Shown: piece after piece, positions 46,831-59,370 of the stretch
Layout: every line of letters starts with the position of its first letter
Numbering within the stretch: the first letter of the stretch is position 1
DNA from: Chinchilla lanigera
Lineage: Eukaryota; Chordata; Mammalia; Rodentia; Chinchillidae
Reading direction: 5' to 3'
Assembly: GCF_000276665.1 (NCBI RefSeq)
Contig: NW_004955466.1
Location: 7,555,737-7,619,736 of the forward strand
DNA: 64,000 nucleotides
Translations under genes and position numbers: made by a program
Notes under the pieces: model-generated
The model's input: only the letters and a program-made list of their open reading frames with translations
What the model was told of the DNA's origin: nothing
The model's database searches: none

Positions 46831-49094
46831 AGATCTTTTTCATAGCCAAATTTCTGTTTTGCACCTAGATACTTTTCTCACCCTCCACACACCCTTGGAC
46901 TATCTCGTCTACCCCAGCCTACCTGCTCTCCTTTCTCTTCTGTGGATGCTGACCACATCCTTGTGTCTCCAGTGATATCCACCTGTCCTGGTTTCTATTA
47001 ATGAAGTGCAGCTAGGATGCCACCATATCTTTGCTGACCTCTTTCTCCCACCAGCTATGGTCCAGATAGTCCTCCAATAGTCTTCAACCAAATTCAATGT
47101 GAACCTGTCTCGGCACCGACCACTTTTCCACCAGCGCCTGCCCACTTAGCTGCAAGGACTGGCAGTTCCCAGTGGTAGACAGGGATTGCCTTGCTCGCCA
47201 TTGGACCCCATGCCTGGCCTCCTGCCTAATGTGTTAGACTTTCAGCAAATATTTTATGATGAATGTTCATGACTAATCAAGAAGCTCAACCTTCTTTATT
47301 CTTCTGTCTTCAAGTTGTCAAACTTACAAAATAAAGCTAAACCTCTCATTTTATAACCTTTTCACAAGCACTCTACAAAATAGTGATGAATGCCATGTTT
47401 TTAGTTATTAGTAGAAAGGAAAAAATATCTAACTTTAACAACATAGTCTACTTTTGCTAAAATTCCTCAGTGGGTCATTACAAATGAAACTGTCTCCCCA
47501 ATTATATCTTATTTTTAAATGACATAATATAATTTTTAAAAACTTTTCTCTGAGCTACAATTTTTACTCCTAACCGGGGTGTACGGTGTTCTTTTAAAAA
47601 AAAAACCAAAATGTTTGGGTGTTTCCCGAATTCATTCTCTACATTCTGTTCAGTGCAGGGAGGAAGCTGATTAGAGTTTACAGCTCACTTCCTCAAATAA
47701 CACCCAGTCAAACTGCTTAAAATGTAAACCCAGATTTCTGCAGTTTACCTTTCCCTCCAAGAGCACTGTAAGGTAGGAAACAAATTACAACCTGCAGTTT
47801 TCTTTGTATGTTGATCTTTTTCTATTCCAGTTTGATGTGTTATTTTATACACTTATCTGCTGAGAAACACAAGGTGTGAAATTACACTTCAGGTGTGAAA
47901 GCACATCTCTGTCTCAGAAACAAGGCTCTGTTCTTCAAACTCTTCTATGGAAAAAGCTGTCAGAAAACCAACAACAGGGAAATGAATTTGTGCTTTCGGG
48001 GTTGTACAGCTTCACGATTCCTGAAGGAAAAGTTTAATCCAGGCACCAGACTGTTCCAGCAACACCGCTGCCAGTCTTAGCAATAGGAACTGAGGTAATC
48101 TTGCAAACAAAGAAATGCTCATTTCACAAAGAGTAATTTTAAGTTTTATCCTGTCACAAGATTGTTTTATAATTACAAGTTAAGCCACTTCCTACCAAAC
48201 TGCCATCACCAAGTTTGGGTTTTATGTCTATAAAACAGAAAATAATTTTATGAGCAATCCAGTCAGACACCTGACCAAAAGAAGGGAAATAGAGCTGATT
48301 ATTCTAGTTTGAAAAGGGAAGTTTTCATCACTGTACTGATGTGCTTCTTTAATCCAGAACAGAGTCCATGCCTATGAAATCCCACTGGTGTGGAACAGTA
48401 AGAGTGCATGACAGGGTCTTTTGGGGTTTGGTGACTTACTCTAATGAGCACCCATCAGAATGTATAAAGAAAAGTCCAATTAAGTGAATTTCCAATTTAA
48501 AAGAGCTTTGTCTTAATTATTTGGAAATTGATAACAGTGGCAATAAAGCAATACTGAGCAGCATCTCATTTTCTGTTAATGATTCAGAAAGCTTTATGGT
48601 ATCTTTAGTAACTCAGAGCCATTATCAAAAGGCCAAATGGGTCATAATTCCTTAATAGTCCTGTCAACTGCTTTATTGGTCACTTATCTCATCATAAAGG
48701 AAGATGTCACATGTACCAAAACATTTATAATAGTATATAATCTCCAACTTATCATGGTATAAAAGGATGTCATTTGGAATTCAGAAGGCATTTTTGAGAA
48801 AGAACATGGTACCACAAGGTTAGTAACAGATTCCACACAAAATGCCCACCCTACTCACAGTATAATGTTTTATCAACTGTATTACAGACTCAGTCAGAGT
48901 TAGGGTACAACATACTCTAATTTTCTGGCAGCAGGGCACTTAACCTTCCCATCCCTTTTAATTTATTAATATTCACAGAGCATTTTAAGCACACATAAGA
49001 GAATAGTGAATGATGTCACACATACCGAGTTGGGTAGTTGGGCACCGTGTGTCATACTTGCTGCTAACCATTTATGTTTCTCATTTGATTTTCA

Positions 49095-50545
49095 AGAAAT
49101 AAATATTACAATTGAAGATCCTTGAATATATCTCCTGGAACATGTTCAAATTGTCTTAGATTCGGAGCTCACATTCATGTATGTTTTCAGATCTTTACCA
49201 TATTAGATGTAAATAAACACAGCCAAAATATATCAACACTATTCTGTATATTAAAAATATTCAACATTGTATGTCTTCTTGAAATTTGTTTTCGTTCAGC
49301 ATTAAATTTTTTAATATTGCCCTTATGTATGTAACCCTGTGATTCACTTATTTTATCTGCTGTTCCAGTGTATTTGTAAACCACAACGTTTTTAGTCATT
49401 CTCTTAATTGTTGGACATTGGTTTATTGTAACCAAGCACTGAAAAGCCTTCAGTGAACGTTTTTCTTTATTTTGAATTATACTGATTTTCACATTTTCTC
49501 CAGGAAATACATGAGTGGATTTCTGCGTACTTTACAAAATCTGCACACAAGATGCAAAATCTTTACTAATTGTATTTATTGCTAATATCTTTCCTCTGCC
49601 TATGGTTGATATTTCTGCTGTTTATCATGATTTTTGCAGTGCAAACATTTTAAGTTTTTGTGGAGTCAGGTTTATCAGAGCCTTTCTTTTCAGATGATAC
49701 TTTTTTTCTACAATTAAAAACCCTATCCAAACTCAGTAGTCTCCCATATTGCCTTCCATGAATCATAAGAATTTCTTTTTCACATTAGATCTTTAATCCA
49801 GCTGGAATGATCTTTTCATGTACTATGAGGTAAGTATCTATTTTTTCTATATGGAAAGCATTATTCCTTTTATCTCCCTACTGAGGAGATAATGTCTGTC
49901 AGATATTAAGCACTAAGGCTTGAGTATCTTTCTTTAAGACTGATAATACTTATTATCATCATTTTATTAAAAAATATCTTGACGCCAGGGAGATAGCTCC
50001 GCGGCACAGCGCCAGCCTGGGAAGCGCAAGGTCCTGAGTTCGACTCCTGGTACCAAAAAAATAAATAAAGTTCTAGGATTTCAACTCTTCTATAAAATAT
50101 CTTGGTATCTGTGCCAGATAATCCCTGTATGAATTTTAGAATTAGCTTGTCAAGTTCTGTAAAAACAAACAAAAAATACTAAAAACCACTACTGGACATT
50201 TTATTGGGATTGTACTGGATATATGGATTAATTTGGAAAAAGCTATTGTTTTTACAATATGGAATGTTTTCATCAATGAACATGGTATAACTATCAACTA
50301 AGCTTTGTTTTGTTTTTCAAAAGGTTTTTTCCTCATTTTCCTGCAATTTATTTACTTATTCCTTATTCATGTTATCTTTTGGAACATTAGGTATTTTGTT
50401 GTTCTATAGAATTAATCTGAAACTCTACTTTCTAATTCCTTTGGATAGAATAGAATAGAAATTACTTTTTATGAGATTATTCTAAATTTTTCTTGTATTT
50501 TTAAAATGTAGACAGATTTTTAATTTTCACTTCAGAGCCTTGCTG
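49095..50545 (-). mobile_element. Old L1 ORF2 fragment, split by an ID SINE
   Basis: Plus-strand text such as TTTAATCCAGCTGGAATGAT, ACTATGAGGTAAGTATCTAT, TGTATGAATTTTAGAATTAG, CTTGTCAAGTTCTGTAAAAA and TGGGATTGTACTGGATATAT is the antisense of mammalian L1 ORF2. It is heavily diverged with no usable frame. Confidence 0.75.
49983..50067 (+). mobile_element. ID-like SINE
   Basis: CGCCAGGGAGATAGCTCCGC is box A; CTGAGTTCGACTCCTGGTAC is box B with an A-rich tail. AAAATATCTTG occurs just before it (49971-49981) and again at 50094-50104, a possible target duplication that would include 26 extra 3' bases. The sequence is well preserved, so the insertion is relatively young. Confidence 0.92.
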
Positions 50546-52089
50546 GGTCTCAGGAACCCACTTCCCTCCCTCTTCTCTTGCTCATGCTGATAAATTCCAG
50601 CATCTTACACCAAATCTCAGAGATGCTCTTTCTCTGCTGCTCATCACCCAGCCATCTTCCCAGAAGTCCATATTTTCTATAAATAATGCTAGCTTTATTT
50701 TTCCCAAGCTTTATTTTTTTAATTTCTTTTTCTTACTCTATCGAACTATATACTATCAAAGATAAATAATTCCCTTTTGTTCCATATACTAGTTAATATT
50801 CAATACCATTTCCAACTTTGAGCTCTTTCCTATACTATGGGGCATAAGGCCTTAAGACTACATTCCCATAATGTCTTGCCAGTATGCTTTCAGTTAGACT
50901 CCAAGAATAAAAGCTGCCTATATAGCATAGTAAGTCGAAGGGAAGTCACAGTAAAGGCCCACGAACCAGCTGCAAGCATATGCAAGGTACCTATAGGTGA
51001 CAGCAAAGGAATTACATCCATAGTATTCAAGAATCCTTGAGAATAACCTTCTCTCTGCACACAGTTCAGATCTTATGGGCATCTTGCCTATGATGCCTGT
51101 GCTTCTAGATTTCCTGAAAACAGTCTTTCTGGTCTTTATTCCCCAAATTTCCCAGGGTTAAACCTAAACAACTTCGGCCATGTATAACTAGAATATTTCT
51201 TATTTTCCTAACAAAGATCTGACTAATATAGTAACTAGAAATCGCAGTTGGCATGCTGCCATATAAAAAAAGAGGAAGAAAACAGAAACAGAAGCAGGAG
51301 CCTTGGCCTAGAAGTTGTATGCCAGGTAATAAAGAAACTAATATCAGAGGATAGAACAGAAATCTGTAATCTATATTTTGTGATGGTAAAACTGCCATCT
51401 GCTCTAACTTGGAAGGAAGAACATATGCCTAATGAGTTTGTTGCTCTAGGGAAATAGATTTCAAAAAAAAATTTAGAAGTGTGTTTTCAGTGTTACTGCC
51501 TTCTCTTAGGGTAAGAGAGGTAAAGGTAAGCTTTGAATATGCAAAGAAAAAGAGAAAATACAGAAATCAGATTTTTTTTTTTACTTGAGAAATGAATTGC
51601 TTCCAGATTTCTAAATAAGAGATGAATTTTAAAAGTCTCTGAATAACAAAGACCTACTAAACTTCCTTAACTTAATAATGTGGCTGTTAATTCAGGTCAA
51701 ATTCTAAAGAAAAGTGTGGCCTTCCCTGCACATTTGAGTTGGGTGGTCATGTAGCTGAGTTCTGAACACTAGAATGTGAGGGGCAATATCAGGTTCAATC
51801 ATAGCTATATTCAACCATTCCTACCCAAGCAAGAAATCTCCCAAGATGTCTTTTCCCCTTCCAGGGTAACAAGAGAGGACGCAGTTTAAATGTAACATTT
51901 TTGGCTCATTAAATGGCAAAAACCTGTCTGCTTTACTCAGAACTCAGAGGAAAGTCACACAGAAGTCACACAAGTCAGGTTGGACTGTGACACAAAAGTG
52001 CTTTTGCTAAGTTAAGCCAATGAGAATGCAGGGTTTATGTGTTAAAGCGTTAGAGCTGAGTATTCATTAGCACATCCTTTACTATACAT
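50546..52089. other. Non-coding intronic stretch, no confident feature
   Basis: Separates two antisense L1 blocks. No element recognised with confidence. Confidence 0.4.
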
Positions 52090-52640
52090 CTGCTAAGAGT
52101 TATTTTTACCACTACTGAATAGTGTATTTGATCAAAAGCTTCTGTTTGTATCTATGAGATAATTATGTTTTCTCATAAATCAGTTAATATGTGAATTATA
52201 CTAGCAGATTTTGTAATATTAAATCATTCTTGCATTCATAAGCTAAGCCCAACTGGTTGGTAATTAGTGTTTTTTCTTTCCTTGTGTATTACGAAGCTCG
52301 GAGAGCCCAGTATGCACCACACGTGTGAAGGAGGGTGAGCAAAGGGAAAAGGGAGAGATTGGAAAGAAGAGCATAATCTTATAAAGCATAATCCTACATC
52401 TATTTTTATATAGCAATTTTTGTCCCATTATATTTATTATGAATAATGCCATCTTTATTTATATTTACTGTTTTGATGTATACTACTTATCCTTCATTTT
52501 CTATGGTTTCAAAATATTCTATTTTCTGCTGGTTTTATTCTCACTTATTGTCTCTCAGTTTCAAAGTTAGATTAAAATGTGAACATGTACACATGATTTA
52601 ATACCAAATTAATCAACATCTCTGCCTTTTCTTTTCTAAT
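52090..52640 (-). repeat. Old L1 ORF2 fragment
   Basis: GTATTTGATCAAAAGCTTCTG, TATGAGATAATTATGTTTTC, AATTATACTAGCAGATTTTG, AATATTAAATCATTCTTGCA and AAGCCCAACTGGTTGG are antisense L1 ORF2 (the reverse-transcriptase region). Confidence 0.7.
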
Positions 52641-54330
52641 CTTTCCAGTTTTAATAGTCTTTATTTTTTTAGAGCAGTTTTAGGTTTATGACAAAATCAA
52701 GTAGAAGATACAAAGATCCCTCCTGTAGTACTTGCTCCCACATAGGTACACTCCTCAGGTTTATAATTTTGATCTTTTTTCCTTGAAGCATTGCACCAAT
52801 CTAAACAAGCATTTCTTCAGTTCTTGTATGAGTTATTCACTACCTGGTTTTACAATATTTTCTGATCTCTCTCTAATATATTTGCCCAAGTTTTCAAAAT
52901 TGTAGTAAAATACATATAACACAAAAGTTACCATCTTAACTATGTTAAGTGTGCAGTTCAGTGGTATTAAAGGCATTTGTAGCATGTGATCATCACCACC
53001 AACCATCTCCTGAATTCTTTTCATCTTGTACAAACTGGAAAACTATATGCACCAAATACCACCTGTCTATTTTGCTCTCTCCTCAGCTGCCTGAAACCAT
53101 ATTTTGTGTCTCTATCATGTTTATTACTCTAAATACTTCACACAAAGGTATATGTCTGAATTTCCTTCCTTTCTAGAGCTGAATAGTCTCAAATTATAAG
53201 TATATGATACATCTTATTTACCCATTAATCCATCAGTGGACATTTAGAGTCCTTCATATTTTAACTAATGTGAGTAATAGTGCTATGAAAATGGTTGTAC
53301 AAATATATTCTCCAGGTCTTACTTTCAATTCTTTTGGGTATACACCCCCAAATAGAATGGCTCAGTCATACGATATTTCTGTCTTTTTTAAAAGACCCTC
53401 TATATGGTTTTCTATAGCAGCTGGACCACTCTTCATCCTCCTGTAATGTACAGGGCTTCCATTTTTAAATTTTTCCACATAGCAATATTTGTAATTTGGG
53501 GGAGGTTCTTTTTCTTGAAAGTCATTACCCTAATGGGTGAGAGGTGATATTTCATTGCAACCTTGATTTGCATTCTCCTAACAACTCATGCCATTGAGCA
53601 TATTAGCACATCCCTGGTGGTCATTTGTGTATCTTTTTTGGAGAAATGTATCCTCAAATTCTTTGCCCATTTTAAAATCAGATCATTTCTTTTCGTGTTA
53701 CTGAGTTTTAGGAGTTCTCTATACATCCTGGATATTAATCCAGTCTCGGAAATACGATTTGTAAATATTTCCCCATTCCAAGGGTTGCCTAGCTGCCCTA
53801 TCTTCTGGTGCACAAAGCTTCTTGTATAAAGTCCAATTTGTCTTATTTTATTGTGCAGCCTATGACTTTGGTGTCATATCCAAGAAGTTGTCACCAACTC
53901 CGATGTGAAGATTTTGCTCTATTTTTTTCTTCCAAAGCTTTTCTATTTTAGGCCTTGCATTTAGGCCTTTGATCCATTTTGAGAGATTTTTAAGTATGAT
54001 GTTAGTTATGGACCCAACCGCATTTTATTTTTTAATTTAATTTATTTTATTTTATTTTATTTTTGTTGGCATGTCGATATCCAGGTTTCCCAACACCATT
54101 TTTATTTTTTAAAAAAGCCATCCTTTCCCCCAATGATTTGTCTTGGCATCCTTGTGAAAAATCAAGGAGCCACACATAGCACTCTCCGCCCTCTTCTTGA
54201 GCAAATAAGCCCATTAGAATCCTTTGACTTCCCTCTCCCAATCCATTCCTTCATGTTTCATCTGCCTAGAATTTTACTTCGACTTTGTTTTGCTCCCAAC
54301 ATTAGTAACTTTTATTACAGTTCCTAATTT
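52641..54330 (-). mobile_element. Old L1 (L1M type) 3' UTR and end of ORF2
   Basis: Long antisense match: GTAGTAAAATACATATAACA, GTGCAGTTCAGTGGTATTAA, CTTTCAATTCTTTTGGGTAT, TGATTTGCATTCTCCTAACA, GGTGTCATATCCAAGAAGTT, CCTTTGATCCATTTTGAGAG and GGCATCCTTGTGAAAAATCA are in the fixed L1M order. A TTTTA repeat lies inside at about 54030-54065. No intact frame. Confidence 0.88.
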
Positions 54331-54594
54331 TGTTTAATACAATTCACGCAAGCTTCCATCTGCTTTCATGTTTACCAATTTCTTTGTTCATTCTTCCTTC
54401 TTTGTATCTTATTACTTCTTCCTATTTTCAATTTCTTCCCTGCAGGAACACATTATTTCACAGTTCTTTCAGCGACAGACCCTTTCAAACTTAGTGGAAA
54501 TATCTTCCTTTTTCCTTTACTGAGTACTAAAGTGTTGAGTTCGTTTCTCTCAAGAGTTTGGTATTCCTGTCCCACTGTCCCGGCAGTTATCATG

Positions 54595-54768
54595 GCCCTC
54601 TCTGTGTCTTATTTGGAGAAACGCATACTCAAGTTCTTTTCGCATTTTTAAATCCAGTTGCTTAGATTTTTAATTGAGTTTTAGTGTTTATCTATTGTAG
54701 ATATTAATACCTTTGTGAAAGTAGGATTTGCAAATTTTCCACATTTTATGGGTTTCCTGGCTACTCGG

Positions 54769-54800
<32 letters not shown>

Positions 54801-54935
54801 TTGTCCGGTACCGGGAACCGAACTCGTGACCTTGTGCTTGCCAGGCAGGCGCTTTTGCCACTGAGCTAAACCCCCAGCCCCTTCAGTTGTCTTCTGATGC
54901 ACACAGATACTATGCATGACCTTTGAGGAAACCAT
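54595..54935 (-). repeat. Second old L1 ORF2 fragment, split by an ID SINE
   Basis: TTATTTGGAGAAACGCATAC, AGTAGGATTTGCAAATTTTCC and GTCTTCTGATGCACACAGAT repeat the same ORF2 region as 53630-53830, so this is a separate L1 copy. Confidence 0.7.
54778..54885 (-). mobile_element. ID-like SINE with 10-base target duplication
   Basis: A poly(T) of 25 is followed by GTCCGGTACCGGGAACCGAA and GCCACTGAGCTAAACCCCCA, the reverse of a young tRNA-derived SINE. Flanking GTTGTCTTCT copies are at 54768-54777 and 54886-54895. Confidence 0.95.
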
Positions 54936-54979
54936 CCCCCAGCCACTCAGGTTCTCCGTAGATAACTACTGCATATTTT

Positions 54980-55170
54980 AATTTTTGACTGCATGACAGT
55001 GATACTGGGGATTGAATCCAGGGCCTCTGCATTGAGGTACACCCCCTGCCTTTTTAAAATTTTGAGATGGGGGTTTCACTAAGCCGTCTACACTGGGCTT
55101 GAATTTATGATCCTCCTACCTCAGCTTCTGAGAGCACTGAGAATACAGGTGTGTGTCACCACACCCAGCC
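54980..55170 (-). mobile_element. B1-dID dimeric SINE
   Basis: The ID half reversed reads GATACTGGGGATTGAATCCA and GGGCCTCTGCATTGAGGTAC. The B1 half reversed reads GAGATGGGGGTTTCACTAAG, GATCCTCCTACCTCAGCTTC and ATACAGGTGTGTGTCACCAC. Confidence 0.9.
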
Positions 55171-55189
55171 TAAAGTATCTTCATTCAGA

Positions 55190-55362
55190 GTCAGTTTTCG
55201 TGGCACACATCTGTAATCCCAGCTCCTTGGGAGGCTAAAGCAGGACAGCTGCAAGTTCAAGGCCAGCCTGGGCAATATAGTAAGACCTTGTGGCAAAATA
55301 AAAAATAAAAATGGCCAGGTATATAGCTCAGTGGTAGAGTGCTCCTGGGTTTAATCCCTAGT

Positions 55363-55365
<3 letters not shown>
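55190..55365 (+). mobile_element. B1-dID dimeric SINE
   Basis: GTGGCACACATCTGTAATCC, TTCAAGGCCAGCCTGGGCAA, an A-rich linker, then GGTATATAGCTCAGTGGTAG and GGGTTTAATCCCTAGTATAA. It lies 20 bases from, and inverted to, the element at 54980. Confidence 0.92.

Positions 55366-55402
<37 letters not shown>
55366..55402. repeat. (AC)n microsatellite
   Basis: A perfect AC tract grown from the SINE tail. Confidence 0.95.
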
Positions 55403-55404
<2 letters not shown>

Positions 55405-57094
55405 TATTTTACTGCTTATTCAGTTATAAATCAAACACTGTGGTCATTGCCTTTTTTCCTGTTGCTTTTAAGATTTCCTATCTAATTTTGATATCATTGG
55501 GACAACTAAATGGTTTGCTATAAAAAAGAAATACCATATATGCACTCAATAAATTAGTGCCAAATCTAAATCTTTGCATGAACCAGACATAATTATAAGC
55601 ACCTACAGGCTACTAACACACTGCACTTAGCTGAACATTGGACCAGAATTTTAGAAAAAGGTTGTGTGCCCCACGTGTTCTCATTTTTGTTGAGTGCGTT
55701 TTCCTTGCACATTTGTAGAATATATCCTCAGCATTCCACTTACAGTGAACACAAGGCAGCTTGATTCGCTTTTTTGTTTTTCTTTCTTCTAGTCTCTGCT
55801 ATTGTGAGTGCCTAACAAGGTTAATATGCTGATGCTGTTAAGTATTATCATTTGAGATGTAATTATCACATGCGGCTAATCGTGCACATGCTGAGAGGCT
55901 GGGGAACTCGTTGTTCTTAACTGGAGGGGACATCTTAATGATAGTTTTTGACAAGGACCATTATATGTGTATATATACACAATGCAGTAGCACAGAGGAG
56001 AAGGAAGCGTAGCAAACATGAAGATGGAGAACCTGCCAATAGCGAAATTTTTTAAAAGCATAGCACATGTGCCCATACTATTCCCTTGTCAACCCCCTCA
56101 TTTAATTGAGAAGAAAATTAAGTTCACAGAGGTTAAACCAAATGTCAGAACAGTGCAGTAACTGGGTGGCAGGCCTAGGATAAGAACAGAACAGTGCTGA
56201 TAATTGTGGTTGGCTTTCTCACGAAGCCAAATTCAAAAGATAGGAAAATGCTTCTAATTCTTCTCGACAACCTTTTCAAAAGCCTTTGCCAATGAACACC
56301 AACATTTCAGATGTCCACCAGATACCACAGTCACACTGCTTATCCCAGGACCATCAGCTATGTAGAGACCTAGAGACCATCCTTTGCCATTGGCAGATTT
56401 GTAAAGTAGCCTATACCATCTTAATAAGCAATAATGATTCTGGACACTGACCATTCATTCTGAGGGAGGTATTACCTTAAAAATGATTAGGATGATGTTT
56501 GGCAAATTGTTATTTGATTTGAGCTAAGATTACTTCATGGTGTTACCTCATTTAAATATGAGTTATGAAATAGAGTCTATCGGCTAGTTTCAGTAATTTT
56601 CAAATTTGTCTTTTTTGACTTCCCTACCTTACTTAAGTGACTGAAAAGAGTGAATCACTTTATAACATGTTATAACATAGGCATTTTCACCAAAATATGA
56701 CTGACAGATCTACTTATCTATATCAGATGAGCAGAGAAAAAGCTTAAAATCAGAGAAGAAGACATGGTCAGCACATACTTTTGCTTGGAATAGATGTGGT
56801 TTAAGGAGGACATGCCAGAATCCTGCAGTTTCAGTTGCTTGCTATTCTTTTATCCTATTCAAGGCAAAGCCAGAGGAACAGGATTAGATAGATCTTGAAA
56901 TGTCACCCCAATATAAAAAAAAAAAAAAACTGTATTGCCAGCCACAAAAGCCTTTTATATAGCTGAGATTCATGTTTTGTTTTGCTGACCCACTTGACCT
57001 AGCTTATCTATTTCAGAGCAGGCTGGATGGCTTCCCTGATATTTTATAAAAATTCTTTATATCCAGAAAACTTGAAATCATTGTATGGTAGAGA
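55403..57094. other. Intronic stretch with a MIR, otherwise no feature
   Basis: Apart from the MIR at about 56080-56200 and a 14-base A run near 56920, nothing was recognised. Confidence 0.45.
56080..56200 (-). repeat. MIR SINE
   Basis: CTCATTTAATTGAGAAGAAAAT, TTCACAGAGGTTAAACCAAA, CAGTAACTGGGTGGCAGGCC match the reverse of MIR. Confidence 0.65.
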
Positions 57095-57299
57095 CACATA
57101 TACCCGCCATCTTGAATGTTAGATCTTTTATTGTGTTCCATTTGCCTTCCCACCTCTCTGTGCATGTATCCACCCATCAGCCCATTTCAGTTGTTGCTGT
57201 CACTACTATTCTCCTCTCACCACTAATATTCACCTCTGCATGCCTTTTGTTAACTAGAATTCAGTGCATCATGGTTCTTCCTTAGGATAAAATTCATAA

Positions 57300-57880
57300 A
57301 TACGAAAAGCTTAGTTTGATTCAGTAAGTAGTGACACATACATAGCTCACTGGCCACAGTGCTGCCAAGATATGGAACATTTTCATTACCCCAGAACATT
57401 CCCTCACATCCCTACTGAGTACATCCTGGCACCGATACCATTTTGGAGACAACTATCCTCTGATTTTTTCCACTATAGACTATCTCTGCGTTTTATAAAT
57501 TTTATGACAAAGGAATCATACAGTGGATACTCGCTCAGTTTTTGAGATTCCTAATGTTTAATGCCTAAATTCATTTTGTTTTTATTGCTGAATAGTATTC
57601 CTTTATATAAATACATCGTAATTTTGTTGTTCCCTTTCCAGTGAACTCTCTTTTGTTTTTTGCCATTATGAATAAAGATGCTATAAATATTCTTGTATAC
57701 AAAGTGTTTTTGACTTATGAATCAATGCCTAAGACTGGAACTTCTGGATTCTCAGTGCATGTTTTGTCATATAAGAAAGTACCTGGTCTTTTCCACAAAG
57801 TGGTTGTTCCATTTTTCAGTCACACTGCGAATATATTCTCTATATCCTCAACAGGCTTTTTAATTTTATACTGTCAGTGG
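57300..57880 (-). repeat. Old L1 (L1M type) 3' fragment
   Basis: ATGGAACATTTTCATTACCC, GAATCATACAGTGGATACTC, TTATTGCTGAATAGTATTCC, GCCATTATGAATAAAGATGC, CAAAGTGGTTGTTCCATTTT follow the antisense L1 order. Confidence 0.78.
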
Positions 57881-59169
57881 GGAGACTGGAAAGAGAGTGC
57901 AGCAGAGGGCTGGGTGGCACTGGCGGGAGCTTCACCATGGGTCCCATCAGCTCCTACCTATTGGTGTAAAGCCCACCCAAGCTGTTTCCCCTGAGCATTT
58001 CACCTCAGAAGCCAGCTGGGGGTAGGATTTATATCTTGGTGGCTTATTTCTTATAAGACCCTAAGAGGGCAAGAACTTCATCTAGCGTGTGTCTAACACC
58101 TCTATCTTGCTTAGGAAGAAAAGCTTAAAATACCAAAATGACCATCTGACTGGATCAAGTAGGCAAGTTCAAAGTCATCTTTTATTTCAGGAAATATTCC
58201 TAGGCAAAAGATTGTCACTCTTAAACCTCAGCCTTTGTCTCTGTTTCTGGCAAGATGCAAAACCCTTAACAATAGACAACAAAAGTTTCCAGTAGTCAGG
58301 TTCAACCTGTTCTCCTTTGTGCATTTCCTTCTTAAACATCATTCTTTCCACGATCGTAACCCTAGGTCAATGTCCCTGCTCTAAGTCTCAGCCGAGAGCC
58401 TGAAATGCAGTACTTTGTGACCCGTGCTCACATTAGCTTCCTAGGATCCCCGTCACTCCTTCACAGACAGCCCCCCTGGCTTGGCTCTGACACAGAACCC
58501 TGGCTGCACTCCCCTCACCTCCCTCGGGAACAGCACGCTTGGCATTGCTCCCACCACCGCTCCCCACTCATGGACCCATTCATCTCCCGGCTCTCCTCCT
58601 CTTTCTGTGTCTCCCCCTTTCTTTCAGTGCTGCTCAGTTACCTCATAAAATTCTTATTCTCTTCCATATGGGAACTAAAAATGTCTCCTGAGCTTGCCTG
58701 ATAACTGTCAAAGCAGTGTTAGTACGATAACGAGGCAAGACATAATGAAGAACCGATGCCACCAACAACTACAGCTCTTGAAAGTACCAAGAGGTCCCTT
58801 TCAGGAGCACGACAAAGGAACTTTCTACTTTCTCCTCCCCTCCTAATTAAACTGGCTTTTCCTCAAGTACCACCATTTTGAACACACAAAAAAACTTTTG
58901 TCTTCAGTACCAGATTTCTGTTTTAATTAATATCTTCACAACAGAATTGTTTTCTAATACTTTGGTTGCAGAGATACACTGTGTCGATTATGTTGTAGGT
59001 TAAATTGCAACACTCTGTCTATGACAAATCATGTACTAAATGCCACACTGACTTAAACTCCTGGAATCAAATCAACGTCTAAATTAGGACTTGCTTTTTT
59101 CTCCTGCACAGCTTTAAATATTTGCTACAAGAATTTTCTTTCGTATAGCAATTTAGGAAGGTACAATAA
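57881..59169. other. Intronic stretch, no confident feature
   Basis: A pyrimidine-rich block at 58430-58680 carries only chance frames. No exon recognised. Confidence 0.4.
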
Positions 59170-59370
59170 TACTGCCTTCAGCATCACACTTTTAAGTGTA
59201 ATAGCCCTTCCTATAAAGCATATATTGTTATCACCCTCCCCCCATTTTACAGATGAGGAAACAGATTCAGAACGGTTCAGTAACTCACAGCTTAGTAAAT
59301 AACAGAGTCTAAATTCACATTGGGTTTATCAGCCTCTGCTTGATTCAATGCTCTGTACTGGCTGCTGCTA
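59170..59370 (-). repeat. MIR SINE
   Basis: CCCCATTTTACAGATGAGGA, AACAGATTCAGAACGGTTCA, GTAACTCACAGCTTAGTAAA are the reversed MIR core. Confidence 0.75.

Noticed and set aside
52641..54330. Coding open frames of 66-88 codons
   Set aside because: All lie within the L1 ORF2 remnant or its antisense and contain frequent stops in the true frame.
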